Assembly (NCBI GenBank): GCA_041653955.1
Contig: JBAZEH010000026.1
Coordinates: 1-20,233 of the forward strand
Length of the DNA: 20,233 nt
Source of the DNA: UBA1562 sp041653955
GTDB lineage: Bacteria; Omnitrophota; Gorgyraeia; Gygaellales; Profunditerraquicolaceae
Direction of reading: 5' to 3'
The notes under the pieces are model-generated. The model worked only from the letters and a program-made list of their open reading frames with translations, had not been told where the DNA came from and did no database searches. Below, in pieces: positions 1-7,467 of the stretch. Position 1 is the first letter of the stretch, and each line of letters opens with the position of its first letter. The position numbers and the translations under genes are program-made.

Positions 1-1
1 G

Positions 2-1498
2 GTGCCGACATTGGCGTCGGATTCGGCTTCGGCCGAGATATCGGCGATGGTTTTTAACGGGCTCGTTAAATATGATAAGGACCTTAACCTTACCGGAGAC
101 CTGGCTGAAAGCTGGGATATAGAGGATGAGGGGTTAACGATAGTATTCCATTTAAGAAAAAATGTCTCCTGGCATGACGGCGCTCCTTTTACGGCGGAAG
201 ATGTGGAGTTTACTTATAATAAACTCATAGATCCCGGTGTCAGGACGCCGTACAGCGGAGATTTTGAACGAGTGAGCTCTCTTAAGGTAATAGATAAATA
301 TACGGTCAAGGTTACCTATAAAGAGCCGTTTGCTCCTGGATTAAGCAGTTGGGGTATGCCTATCATACCGAAACATCTTTTGAAGGATCAGGACCTGAAT
401 GATACCCCTTTTTCCAGGAACCCGGTAGGTACAGGCCCCTATAAATTCAAGAACTGGAAACCGCAGGAGAAGATAGAGCTTATATCCAACCGCGAATATT
501 TTGAACACCGTCCCTATATTGACCGATATATGTATCGCATCATACCTGATAGCGCGACCATATTCCTGGAACTACAGACGCTGGGAGTTGACTTTACGGG
601 GCTCTCGCCGTTAGAATATACCCGCCAGACAGATACGCCTTTCTTTAAGAAGCATTATCAAAAGTTCAGGCTGCCGAGCTTCGGGTATACTTATCTCGGG
701 TATAATCTGAATAATCCTAAATTTATGGATAAACGCGTCAGGCAGGCGTTGAATTATGCCGTGGATAAGGATGAGATAATCAATATAGTCCTTTTAGGGT
801 TAGGGAGGAAATCCACCGGCCCGTTTATGCCTGACTCATGGGGTTATAATAGCAAAGTCATACCTTTCTCCTTTGACCCTGTTAAAGCAAAGGCACTTTT
901 AAAGGAAACGGGTTGGACGGATACGAACGGCGATGGGTGGCTGGATAAGGGGGGCGAGGACTTTGAGTTTACCATTATCACCAATCAGGGTAATGATGAG
1001 CGCGCAAAGGTCGCCCAGATAATCCAGAGGCGGCTTAAAGATATAGGGATAAAGGTAAGGATAAAAATAGTGGAGTGGTCGGTCTTTCTGACTGAATATA
1101 TAGAGAAGAAGAGTTTTGAGGCTATACTCCTGGGGTGGTCTCTTGGACGCGACCCGGATAACTATGATATCTGGCACTCTTCTAAGACTAAGCCAGGTGA
1201 GTTCAATTTTGTCGGCTACAAAAATGAAGAGGTAGATAAGCTGCTCGTTGAGGCGCGCCGCACCTTTGATCAGAAGGAGAGGGAGGAGCGTTACCATAGG
1301 ATACACGAGATGCTCTATGACGAGCAGCCATATATGTTCCTTTATATCGCCGATAGCCTGGCGATAGTAAACAGCCGTTTTAAAGGTATAGAGCCTACTC
1401 CTATCGGCATAAGTTATAACTTTATTGACTGGTGGGTCCCAAAGAACTCCCAGAAATACAGGGACACTTTTAGCTTTGGCTCAAGAACCGTCCCTTAA
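2..1498 (+). CDS. ABC transporter peptide/solute-binding protein, family 5 (DppA/OppA-like), N-terminus missing
   Basis: Extracytoplasmic solute-binding protein that would deliver di- or oligopeptides to the permeases encoded just downstream. The visible 498 residues lack a signal peptide and open with the conserved N-terminal lobe segment (FNGLVKYD, then LAESWDI and FHLRKNVSWHDG), so the gene begins upstream of the window and the first GTG is not a real start. Later family-5 landmarks are VGTGPYKFKNWKP, VRQALNYAVDKDEI and, near the end, YNFIDWWVPKN. The natural protein probably ended near WWVPKNSQKY. The last 12 residues (RDTFSFGSRTVP) and the TAA are encoded by a degenerate copy of the intergenic palindrome seen elsewhere in this window. 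The next gene starts 5 nt after the stop. Substrate (peptide versus other solute, including nickel) cannot be decided from sequence alone. Confidence 0.93.
   Translation: MPTLASDSASAEISAMVFNGLVKYDKDLNLTGDLAESWDIEDEGLTIVFHLRKNVSWHDGAPFTAEDVEFTYNKLIDPGVRTPYSGDFERVSSLKVIDKYTVKVTYKEPFAPGLSSWGMPIIPKHLLKDQDLNDTPFSRNPVGTGPYKFKNWKPQEKIELISNREYFEHRPYIDRYMYRIIPDSATIFLELQTLGVDFTGLSPLEYTRQTDTPFFKKHYQKFRLPSFGYTYLGYNLNNPKFMDKRVRQALNYAVDKDEIINIVLLGLGRKSTGPFMPDSWGYNSKVIPFSFDPVKAKALLKETGWTDTNGDGWLDKGGEDFEFTIITNQGNDERAKVAQIIQRRLKDIGIKVRIKIVEWSVFLTEYIEKKSFEAILLGWSLGRDPDNYDIWHSSKTKPGEFNFVGYKNEEVDKLLVEARRTFDQKEREERYHRIHEMLYDEQPYMFLYIADSLAIVNSRFKGIEPTPIGISYNFIDWWVPKNSQKYRDTFSFGSRTVP
1461..1496 (-). repeat. Solitary degenerate gggacac palindrome read as the 3' end of the binding-protein gene
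   Basis: The segment gggacac-ttttagctttggc-tcaagaac-cgtccctt matches, by eye, one hairpin of the 108-bp repeat family: gggacac-ccttagctttggc-agaagggg-tgtccct at 11285-11320. The right arm has decayed (ccgtccc instead of gtgtccc), so the dyad is imperfect. It is in the same orientation as the copy at 11213 and inverted relative to those at 7949 and 19758. It lies in frame at the 3' end of the solute-binding gene and supplies its last 12 sense codons and part of its stop codon. Confidence 0.8.
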
Positions 1499-1503
1499 AA
1501 AAG

Positions 1504-2484
1504 ATGGTTAGTTATATTACGCGTAGATTACTGGGGATTATTCCGCTGCTGTTAGGGATCACTATAATCAGTTTTGCCATTATTCACCTCGCGCCGGGTA
1601 AACCTACCACCCTTGAGCAGTCGCTTAATCAGAAGGTCTCATTGGAAGCGAGGGAGCGCCTTGATAAGCTGTATGGGCTGGATAAACCGCTTCATATCCA
1701 GTATATAAACTGGCTCAACAAAATAATCCGCCTTGATTTCGGCCGTTCATTCGGAGACAACCGGCCCGTATTTAATAAGATAGCAGAAAGGCTCCCTGTC
1801 ACGCTGGCCATAAATATCCTTTCGCTGTTTTTTATCTTTCTTGTCGCCATACCCATAGGCATAAAGAGCGCGTTAAACCCGAACCGCGCCTTTGATAAGA
1901 GCGCGACTATATTCGTATTCCTTTTTTTCGCAGCGCCCACATTCTGGCTCGCGCTCTTATTGATGAACCTGTTCGGTATAAAATTAGGATGGCTTCCGAT
2001 ATCGGGGATCAAGTCCCTGGACTTTGAATATTTCACCTTTTCTCATAAGCTCCTTGACCTGGCGCACCATCTGATATTGCCTGTATTCGTTTCCTGCATA
2101 GGAGGCCTGGCAGGGCTCTCGCGTTATATGCGTTCAAGTATGATGGAGGCGTTAAACCAGCCGTATATTTATAGCGCCCGCGCAAAAGGGTTAACTGAAA
2201 ACCAGGTTATCAGAAAACACGCTTTGCGTAACGCGATATTGCCTATAGTTACTATCGTAGGATTAGCTATCCCAGGCCTCTTAGGCGGAAGCGTCATCTT
2301 TGAATCTATATTCGCGCTGCCGGGTATCGGCAGGTTGTTCTATGAAGCGGTTATGATGCGCGATTACCCGTTGATCATGGCAGAGGTTGTCCTGGGGGCG
2401 GTCCTCACTATGCTCGGCAACCTGATCGCGGATATAAGCTATGCTTATGTTGACCCGAGGATAAGGTATAAAAACAATAGTTAA
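1504..2484 (+). CDS. dppB: Peptide ABC transporter permease, DppB-type
   Basis: Inner-membrane permease subunit of the peptide importer. It has 326 residues, the normal length for DppB/OppB. The N-terminus (ITRRLLGIIPLLLGITIISF) is the typical first membrane helix of the family, followed by IHLAPG and a large extracytoplasmic loop. Further hydrophobic helices lie near residues 95-120, 135-155, 190-205, 245-270 and 290-310. The cytoplasmic EAA loop that contacts the ATPase is visible around residues 219-246 (YSARAKGL, then KHALRNAILPI). The start ATG follows an A-rich stretch without a good Shine-Dalgarno, because the sequence just upstream is the decayed palindrome at the end of the preceding gene. 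DppB rather than OppB is chosen by overall similarity only. Confidence 0.93.
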   Translation: MVSYITRRLLGIIPLLLGITIISFAIIHLAPGKPTTLEQSLNQKVSLEARERLDKLYGLDKPLHIQYINWLNKIIRLDFGRSFGDNRPVFNKIAERLPVTLAINILSLFFIFLVAIPIGIKSALNPNRAFDKSATIFVFLFFAAPTFWLALLLMNLFGIKLGWLPISGIKSLDFEYFTFSHKLLDLAHHLILPVFVSCIGGLAGLSRYMRSSMMEALNQPYIYSARAKGLTENQVIRKHALRNAILPIVTIVGLAIPGLLGGSVIFESIFALPGIGRLFYEAVMMRDYPLIMAEVVLGAVLTMLGNLIADISYAYVDPRIRYKNNS

Positions 2485-2505
2485 CAGATAATAGTCAGGT
2501 CCAGG

Positions 2506-3294
2506 ATGAGTAGAAAATTATTCTTAGGAACACTAATTATTGCCGTATTCAGCGTTATTGCTATCCTCGCGCCCTTACTTAGCCCTTATGACCCTTCGCA
2601 GATAGACGGAGCAAATCTCCTTATGCCCCCATCAGCCAGGCACCTTTTAGGGACCGACAGTTTAGGGAGGGATATATTAAGCCGCATGATATACGGAGCA
2701 AGGATATCATTAAGTATCGGTATTATCGCCGTAGGTATTGCCACAATGATCGGGCTTATCTTTGGCTCCATTGCCGGATTTTACGGAGGATTGGCGGACT
2801 CCCTGATAATGCGTTTCGTAGATATTATGCTTTGTTTTCCCGCATTTTTCCTGATACTCGCGGTTGTCGCCATACTCGAGCCATCCATATTTAATATTAT
2901 GATCATTATAGGTCTTACCAGCTGGATGGGGCCGGCCCGCCTTATCCGCGGCGAGATACTTTCGCTTAAAGAGAGGGAGTTTATCCAGGCAGAACGAGCG
3001 ATAGGCGCGTCTAACTTCAGGATAATCAACCGCCACCTGATACCCAATGCAATCGGCCCGGTCCTGGTAAACGCGACGCTCGGTATCGCGGGAGCCATAT
3101 TAATTGAATCAGGGTTAAGTTTCCTGGGGCTCGGTGTTCAGCCGCCTGTATCAAGCTGGGGGAATATTCTTATTGAAGCTAAGTCCACGCTCGGTATCGC
3201 TTGGTGGATAACCATATTTCCGGGCCTTGCTATATTGATTACCATACTCGGTTTTAATTTTATCGCTGAAGGCCTAAAAGAAAAGATAGGTTAA
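2506..3294 (+). CDS. dppC: Peptide ABC transporter permease, DppC-type
   Basis: Second inner-membrane permease of the importer, expected to pair with the DppB-type subunit. It has 262 residues, somewhat shorter than many DppC proteins (about 280-300) because the N-terminal cytoplasmic tail is minimal. Diagnostic features are an early hydrophobic helix followed by LAPLLSPYDP, then HLLGTDSLGRDILSRMIYGA, which is the family signature before the core helices. The EAA loop lies at about residues 159-189 (FIQAERAIGAS, then RHLIPNAIGPVLVN), and FLGLGVQPPVSSWG comes near the C-terminus. It starts 21 nt after dppB and its stop is followed one base later by the ATPase start, so co-transcription and translational coupling are likely. 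Confidence 0.93.
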   Translation: MSRKLFLGTLIIAVFSVIAILAPLLSPYDPSQIDGANLLMPPSARHLLGTDSLGRDILSRMIYGARISLSIGIIAVGIATMIGLIFGSIAGFYGGLADSLIMRFVDIMLCFPAFFLILAVVAILEPSIFNIMIIIGLTSWMGPARLIRGEILSLKEREFIQAERAIGASNFRIINRHLIPNAIGPVLVNATLGIAGAILIESGLSFLGLGVQPPVSSWGNILIEAKSTLGIAWWITIFPGLAILITILGFNFIAEGLKEKIG

Positions 3295-3295
3295 T

Positions 3296-4090
3296 ATGCG
3301 TAATTTACTGGAAATAAAGGGACTGAAAGTAAATTTTTACCTGGGCAGGCAGGTCATATCTGCAGTAGACGGGGTAAACCTGGATATAGCATGTGATGAG
3401 GTCCTGGTCCTTGCCGGAGAATCAGGCTCGGGCAAAAGCGTAACTGCCCTGGCAATTACTAATATACTTCCCAGGAGCGCGAGGATAACGGGGGGGGAGG
3501 TAATCTTTGAAGGTAATGACCTCACAGGGGCTTTGGAACCGGACCTTATAAAAGTCCGCGGTAAAGAGATCGCTTATATTTTTCAGGAGCCGTCAGCATA
3601 TTTAAACCCGGTGTATACTATCGGCGCCCAGATCTGCGAAGCAATAATGCTCCATCAGAATAAAACCGCGAAGGAAGCTGAAGAAGAGGCAGGGGCCCTG
3701 CTGGAGCAGGTTAAGATCAAAGACCCCGGTAAAACCCTGCTGGATTATCCACATCAACTCTCGGGCGGTATGAACCAGAGGGTATTTATCGCCATGGCGC
3801 TCGCCTGCAGGCCGAAGCTCCTGATAGCGGATGAACCGACTACGTCTTTAGATGTAACGATTGAAGCTGAAATACTGGGCCTTCTTATGGATTTAAAAAA
3901 GAAGATAGGTTTTTCTTTGCTGTTCATTACCCATAATCTATCCATAGCTAAACGGATAGCGGACAGGATATGCGTTATGTACCAGGGCAAGGTGGTTGAG
4001 GAGGGCGCGCGCGATAATATATTCGCTTCACCGCAACATCCGCATACCAGAGAGCTGATAAGCGCTTATGAAAAGATAGGAAAAATATGA
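3296..4090 (+). CDS. dppD: Peptide ABC transporter ATP-binding protein, DppD-type, short form
   Basis: Cytoplasmic ATPase that powers the importer. Walker A is GESGSGKS at residues 41-48, the Q-loop IFQEPSAYLNP follows, and the ABC signature appears as LSGGMNQRV. Walker B is LLIADEPTTSLD and the H-loop histidine lies in ITHNLS. At 264 residues it is about 60 shorter than typical DppD. It stops right after the HPHTRELI element and lacks the usual C-terminal oligopeptide-transporter extension with its cysteine-bearing segment. The start overlaps closely with dppC (one base between stop and ATG). Four degenerate 10-bp repeats follow its TGA. Assignment to D versus F rests on gene order and on LSGGM-type signature wording. 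Confidence 0.92.
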   Translation: MRNLLEIKGLKVNFYLGRQVISAVDGVNLDIACDEVLVLAGESGSGKSVTALAITNILPRSARITGGEVIFEGNDLTGALEPDLIKVRGKEIAYIFQEPSAYLNPVYTIGAQICEAIMLHQNKTAKEAEEEAGALLEQVKIKDPGKTLLDYPHQLSGGMNQRVFIAMALACRPKLLIADEPTTSLDVTIEAEILGLLMDLKKKIGFSLLFITHNLSIAKRIADRICVMYQGKVVEEGARDNIFASPQHPHTRELISAYEKIGKI

Positions 4091-4130
4091 CTTACTCAAT
4101 ATTACTTAATCTTACTTAAACTTACTCATA
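4091..4130 (+). repeat. Four tandem degenerate 10-bp repeats between the two ATPase genes
   Basis: Immediately after the dppD stop, the sequence reads as four consecutive 10-mers: cttactcaat, attacttaat, cttacttaaa, cttactcata. Six or more positions match between neighbours (core yTTACTyAat). The period of about one helical turn and the position in the only sizeable gap of the importer operon (57 nt) make a regulatory or RNA-processing role possible. A simple repeat expansion is equally possible. Confidence 0.65.
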
Positions 4131-4147
4131 TTTATGCCAGAAAACCA

Positions 4148-4897
4148 ATGTTAGAAATAAAAGATATCTGTAAAGAGTTTGAGATTGAGCGCGGCGTGTT
4201 CAAGCGGAAGGCAGGCGTGCTTCAGGCATTAAAAGGGGTAAGCTTTAATGTCCAGGAGTTTAAAACATTAGGCGTGGCAGGTGAATCAGGATCAGGTAAA
4301 ACCACCTTAGCCAAGATAATCCTGAAACTTATAGCTCCCACAAGCGGAGAAGTGCTCTTTGACGCGGATAAAATAAAGAATTTCAGGAAAGATGTGCAGA
4401 TAATATTTCAGAATCCCTATAATAGCTTAAACCCCAAGATGCGCATCATAGATGCTATCTGTGAACCTTTGATAATCCATAAGACCGCGGAACGCGGGCA
4501 CCTGAAAGAGAAAGCATCGCAGCTGCTTACCCTGGTGGGCCTGGACAATAATATTTTAAACAGGTATCCTATTGAATTTTCAGGGGGCCAGCGCCAAAGG
4601 ATATGTATTGCCCGCGCATTGGCATCCGAGCCTAAATTCATAGTTTTGGATGAGCCCATATCATCCCTTGATTTGACTATCCAGGCGCAGATGTTAGACC
4701 TTTTTATGAAATTAAAAGATAAGCTTAACCTGACGTATATCTTCATCAGCCACAATCTCGCCGTTATCAAACATATCGCCGATTCGGTGATCATTATGCA
4801 AAACGGCGCCATTGTGGAGCAGGCCCCAGCTGATGTTATCTTTACAGACCCCGCCACGCCCTACACCAGATCCCTTCTCCATGCGGCAAAAGGATAG
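4148..4897 (+). CDS. dppF: Peptide ABC transporter ATP-binding protein, DppF-type, short form
   Basis: Second cytoplasmic ATPase of the importer, forming the expected heterodimer with the DppD-type subunit. Walker A is GESGSGKTT at residues 45-53, the Q-loop is IIFQNPYNSLNP, and the signature is FSGGQRQRICIARAL near residue 143. Walker B is FIVLDEPISSLD and the H-loop is FISHNLAV. The insertion with basic residues after EIERGVFKR is typical of DppF/OppF. At 249 residues it ends straight after TPYTRSLLHAAKG, so, like its partner, it lacks the C-terminal extension usual in this family (total about 310-330). It is separated from dppD by 57 nt containing tandem 10-mers and has only a weak ribosome-binding site. 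Confidence 0.92.
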   Translation: MLEIKDICKEFEIERGVFKRKAGVLQALKGVSFNVQEFKTLGVAGESGSGKTTLAKIILKLIAPTSGEVLFDADKIKNFRKDVQIIFQNPYNSLNPKMRIIDAICEPLIIHKTAERGHLKEKASQLLTLVGLDNNILNRYPIEFSGGQRQRICIARALASEPKFIVLDEPISSLDLTIQAQMLDLFMKLKDKLNLTYIFISHNLAVIKHIADSVIIMQNGAIVEQAPADVIFTDPATPYTRSLLHAAKG

Positions 4898-4917
4898 TTG
4901 AAAGGCGAATCAGGCCA

Positions 4918-4945
4918 TTGACAGGATCCGGGCTTTCGTTAAAAT
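4918..4945 (+). promoter_or_regulatory. Sigma70-type promoter for the zinc-ribbon gene, inside an inverted repeat
   Basis: TTGACA at 4918-4923 and TAAAAT at 4940-4945 are separated by 16 bp. The predicted transcript starts near 4952, giving a leader of about 16 nt that contains a GGAGG ribosome-binding site (4957-4961). A perfect 7-bp inverted repeat, GGCCATT at 4913-4919 and AATGGCC at 4943-4949, brackets both promoter boxes symmetrically with 23 bp between the arms, which is an arrangement that could serve as an operator. Confidence 0.6.
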
Positions 4946-4967
4946 GGCCCTGGCATGGAGGTGGCCT

Positions 4968-5111
4968 ATGATCAGGATGAAATTCGTATGCAAAAGATGC
5001 GGATACAAATTTGAAACAGAAGTTTTTGAGAACGGAGAAGCTGAAGAAGAAAGAAAGATCGCCTATACTGTCAGATGCCCCAAATGCAGAGGTTATGTAG
5101 AGAAAGAGTGA
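4968..5111 (+). CDS. Small two-CxxC zinc-ribbon protein (47 aa)
   Basis: A short gene with GGAGG six bases before its ATG and its own promoter. The product begins MIRMKFVCKRCGYKFE and ends VRCPKCRGYVEKE, giving two knuckles, C8-x2-C11 and C37-x2-C40, on either side of an acidic middle (ENGEAEEERK). This is the layout of a rubredoxin-like or zinc-ribbon fold that holds one Zn or Fe ion. I do not recognise a specific family. Similar tiny zinc ribbons occur as transcription or translation accessory proteins, but no function can be assigned. It stands alone between the importer operon and the ykgJ-like operon, and its codon usage resembles its neighbours. Confidence 0.8.
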   Translation: MIRMKFVCKRCGYKFETEVFENGEAEEERKIAYTVRCPKCRGYVEKE

Positions 5112-5207
5112 CCCTAAACCTCCCTCCCGGCATAATTTCCTCCTCAATTATCTAAAAACAGATCCGATCTATCATGTTTTACCCGGTAGATTTATGTTAA
5201 AGAGTTA

Positions 5208-5235
5208 TTGATTTATTTGGTTTTATGAGTATAAT
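5208..5235 (+). promoter_or_regulatory. Promoter for the ykgJ-marC-glgC-GNAT operon, likely leaderless
   Basis: TTGATT at 5208-5213 and a perfect TATAAT at 5230-5235 have 16 bp between them. Usual spacing puts the first transcribed base at about 5242-5244, and the ATG of the first gene is at 5244. No Shine-Dalgarno sequence precedes that ATG (ataacgct). The rest of the gap 5112-5207 shows nothing I can name. Confidence 0.65.
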
Positions 5236-5243
5236 ATAACGCT

Positions 5244-5648
5244 ATGAAGAATAAAAAACCAGTTACGAAAAAGAAGAGGAAACCGGTTGAGTGCCATAAG
5301 TGCGACACGCAGCACCATTGCTGCCAGCTTGGCGCCTGGATAGACCTTGAAGAGGCGAAAAAGATACTTGAGCTTAAAATAAAGGGGGGGGATTTCTTTC
5401 ATCTTGAGAAAGATGACAGCTATCCTTCCGGTTACCGCATCGGCACAAGCTACGAAGATGAACCGTGCACATTTATGACCAAAGACGGGCTATGCTCCAT
5501 CCATAAGATAGATTACTCTTTAAAACCCGTTACCTGCATAGAGTTTCCCTATGAAAACGGGAGGCTCTCCAGCTTTGCCAGGTATATCTGCGTTATAGCT
5601 AAAAAGAATTACGAAAAAAGAAAAGCCAGGAAACGCTCCTCTAAATGA
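5244..5648 (+). CDS. YkgJ-family cysteine-cluster protein (zinc/iron-chelating domain)
   Basis: A 134-residue cytoplasmic protein of the CxxCxxxCC family, thought to bind zinc or an iron-sulfur cluster. The cysteines fall in the family pattern: C17-x2-C20, C26-C27, then C75, C84 within DGLCSIHK, C98 before IEFPYE, and C116. Both ends are very basic (KKPVTKKKRKP at the start, KRKARKRSSK at the end), which could mean nucleic-acid or ribosome contact, but this is inference. No signal peptide is present. The last bases overlap the start of the membrane protein gene that follows (ATGA), so the two are translationally coupled. The biochemical role of the family is not established. Confidence 0.85.
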   Translation: MKNKKPVTKKKRKPVECHKCDTQHHCCQLGAWIDLEEAKKILELKIKGGDFFHLEKDDSYPSGYRIGTSYEDEPCTFMTKDGLCSIHKIDYSLKPVTCIEFPYENGRLSSFARYICVIAKKNYEKRKARKRSSK

Positions 5649-6244
5649 TGAAATTCATAGAACCTTACATACTTACATTCATCCCGATATTTGTGGCTGT
5701 GGATATAATAGGCACTGTGCCGTTGTATATCTCTTTAATAGAAGGGACGAGCAGGAAAGACAGGTCAAGGGTAATTATTGAGTCCGTGACAACCGCCGCG
5801 GTCCTCGCGCTTATCTTTATGTTGATCGGCAAGCTGGTATTCCGCTTTATCGGTATCAGCATACCGGACTTTCAGATAGCAGGAGGGGCGTTGCTTTTTG
5901 TGATCTCGGCGCGTTTTCTGCTCCCGGGCACGCAAAAAGTGGTTTTAACCGTAAAAGAGGCTAAAGATGTCGGTGTATTTCCTTTAGGGACCCCGCTTAT
6001 TACAGGGCCAGCTGTTTTGGCTACTACGCTTATCATGCTGGATACTTTTGGGTTAGTGCCTACATTCATATCGCTTATTTTGAATATGCTTATTGCCTGG
6101 CTGGTGTTGTCAAAAGCAGAGTTTTTTATGAAAATAATGGGACCCGCAGGCGCGCGCGCTTTCTCCAAAATAATGTATATATTACTTGCGGCTATCGGCG
6201 TGATGATGGTCAGGCGCGGCATAGAGGGGATATTCTTAAGATGA
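5645..6244 (+). CDS. MarC-family integral membrane protein
   Basis: A 199-residue multi-spanning inner-membrane protein of the MarC/UPF0056 family, for which no transport substrate is firmly known. Recognisable features are the N-terminal VAVDIIGTVPLYISLIEG, the central GGALLFVISARFLL, and the family motif VFPLGTPLITGPAVLATTLIML in the second repeat half. A final helix ends MYILLAAIGVMMVRRGIEG. About six hydrophobic segments are visible (near residues 5-25, 42-65, 72-92, 110-130, 135-155 and 172-192). The start can be either of two adjacent ATGs (5645 or 5648), overlapping the ykgJ-like stop. Its own stop overlaps the glgC start by four bases, so it sits within one operon. Confidence 0.9.
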   Translation: MMKFIEPYILTFIPIFVAVDIIGTVPLYISLIEGTSRKDRSRVIIESVTTAAVLALIFMLIGKLVFRFIGISIPDFQIAGGALLFVISARFLLPGTQKVVLTVKEAKDVGVFPLGTPLITGPAVLATTLIMLDTFGLVPTFISLILNMLIAWLVLSKAEFFMKIMGPAGARAFSKIMYILLAAIGVMMVRRGIEGIFLR

Positions 6245-7467
6245 AGTCCAGGATATTGACATTCATTATGGCGGGAGGGAAAGGCGAGAGGTTATTGCCT
6301 TTGACCAAAGACAGGACCAAACCTGCTGTCCCGTTCGGCGGGATATACAGGATAGTGGATTTTACTTTAAGTAATTGTATTAATTCCGGACTGCGCAAGA
6401 TATATATACTCACGCAGTATAAATCCGCTTCACTGCAAAGGCATATACGCCTTGGATGGAATATACTTCCTTCGGAGTTAGGGCAGTTCATTGAGCTGCT
6501 GCCGGCCCAGCAAAGGGTAAGCAATACCTGGTATCTGGGTACGGCGGACGCGATCTTCCAGAATTTGTACACACTTGAGATAGACAAGCCTGACGATGTC
6601 CTGATACTTGCCGGTGACCATGTGTACAAGATGGATTATAATACTATCCTGGATTTCCACGAGGATACGGACGCGGATATGACCGTCGGGGTAGTAGAGC
6701 TGGATAAGGAGAAAGCCCCGCATATGGGCATAGTGGAAGTAGACAGTATGGGCAGGGTCACGGGTTTTCAGGAGAAACCGACAGACCCTAAAACCATACC
6801 CCATAATCCCGATAAGGTGTATGCCTCCATGGGCATATATGTTTTTAAGCATCCGGTGCTTGAGGATGAGCTGCATGAAGATGCCAGGAAAAAACCCACT
6901 AACCATGATTTCGGGAAAGATATAATCCCGCAGATGCTCAAAAAAGGCCTTAAGGTAGTGGCATTTAATTTTATAGGAGAGAATAAGAAAGACGCGCAGT
7001 ATTGGCGCGATATCGGGACGATAGACGCCTATTATGAAGCGAATATGGATCTGATACAGGTTGAACCTGTGTTCAATTTCTATGACCGTGATTGGCCGAT
7101 AAGGACATATGAAGAGCAGTTCCCTCCGGCCAAGACGGTGCATTCAGGCCAGGAGATAGCAGGCAGGATAGGGCTGGTGTTGGATTCGCTGGTTTCGGGA
7201 GGGTGTGTGGTGAGCGGCGGCAAGGTGCAGCGTTCCATATTATCTCCGAATGTGCGCATTAACAGTTATTCGGAGGTTTATGATTCTATATTGATGGAAG
7301 GCGTGAACGTAGGCAGGTACGCGAAGATAAAGAAAGCTATTATAGATAAGGAAGTGGATATACCTCAAGGGATGGTGATCGGTTACGACCCCCAGGAGGA
7401 TAAGAAAAGGTTCCATGTTACCGAGACGGGTATAGTTGTAGTAGCCAAGGGGACAGAGATAAAATGA
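6241..7467 (+). CDS. glgC: Glucose-1-phosphate adenylyltransferase (ADP-glucose pyrophosphorylase)
   Basis: Makes ADP-glucose from ATP and glucose-1-phosphate, the committed step of bacterial glycogen synthesis, in the cytoplasm. It has 408 residues, within the usual 380-430. The nucleotide-binding loop AGGKGERLLPLT spans residues 11-22. It is followed by KPAVPFGGIYRIVDF and LSNCINSG, the GTADAI motif near residue 100, GDHVYKMDY near 125-133, and the sugar-phosphate-binding FQEKP. The C-terminal third is the left-handed beta-helix regulatory domain (SVVSGG-like turns, then VRINSYSEVYDSILMEGV). It overlaps marC by four bases and the GNAT gene by four bases. No other glycogen gene is in the window, so glgC is detached from glgA, glgB and glgP here. 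Confidence 0.95.
   Translation: MKSRILTFIMAGGKGERLLPLTKDRTKPAVPFGGIYRIVDFTLSNCINSGLRKIYILTQYKSASLQRHIRLGWNILPSELGQFIELLPAQQRVSNTWYLGTADAIFQNLYTLEIDKPDDVLILAGDHVYKMDYNTILDFHEDTDADMTVGVVELDKEKAPHMGIVEVDSMGRVTGFQEKPTDPKTIPHNPDKVYASMGIYVFKHPVLEDELHEDARKKPTNHDFGKDIIPQMLKKGLKVVAFNFIGENKKDAQYWRDIGTIDAYYEANMDLIQVEPVFNFYDRDWPIRTYEEQFPPAKTVHSGQEIAGRIGLVLDSLVSGGCVVSGGKVQRSILSPNVRINSYSEVYDSILMEGVNVGRYAKIKKAIIDKEVDIPQGMVIGYDPQEDKKRFHVTETGIVVVAKGTEIK

Noticed and set aside
6478..7143. 221-codon open frame on the minus strand opposite glgC
   Set aside because: It lies wholly within a well-conserved gene, has no family features and is a reading-frame shadow.
7455..7463. gggacag near the end of glgC as another repeat fragment
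   Set aside because: It is only seven bases of partial similarity inside conserved coding sequence with no complementary arm.
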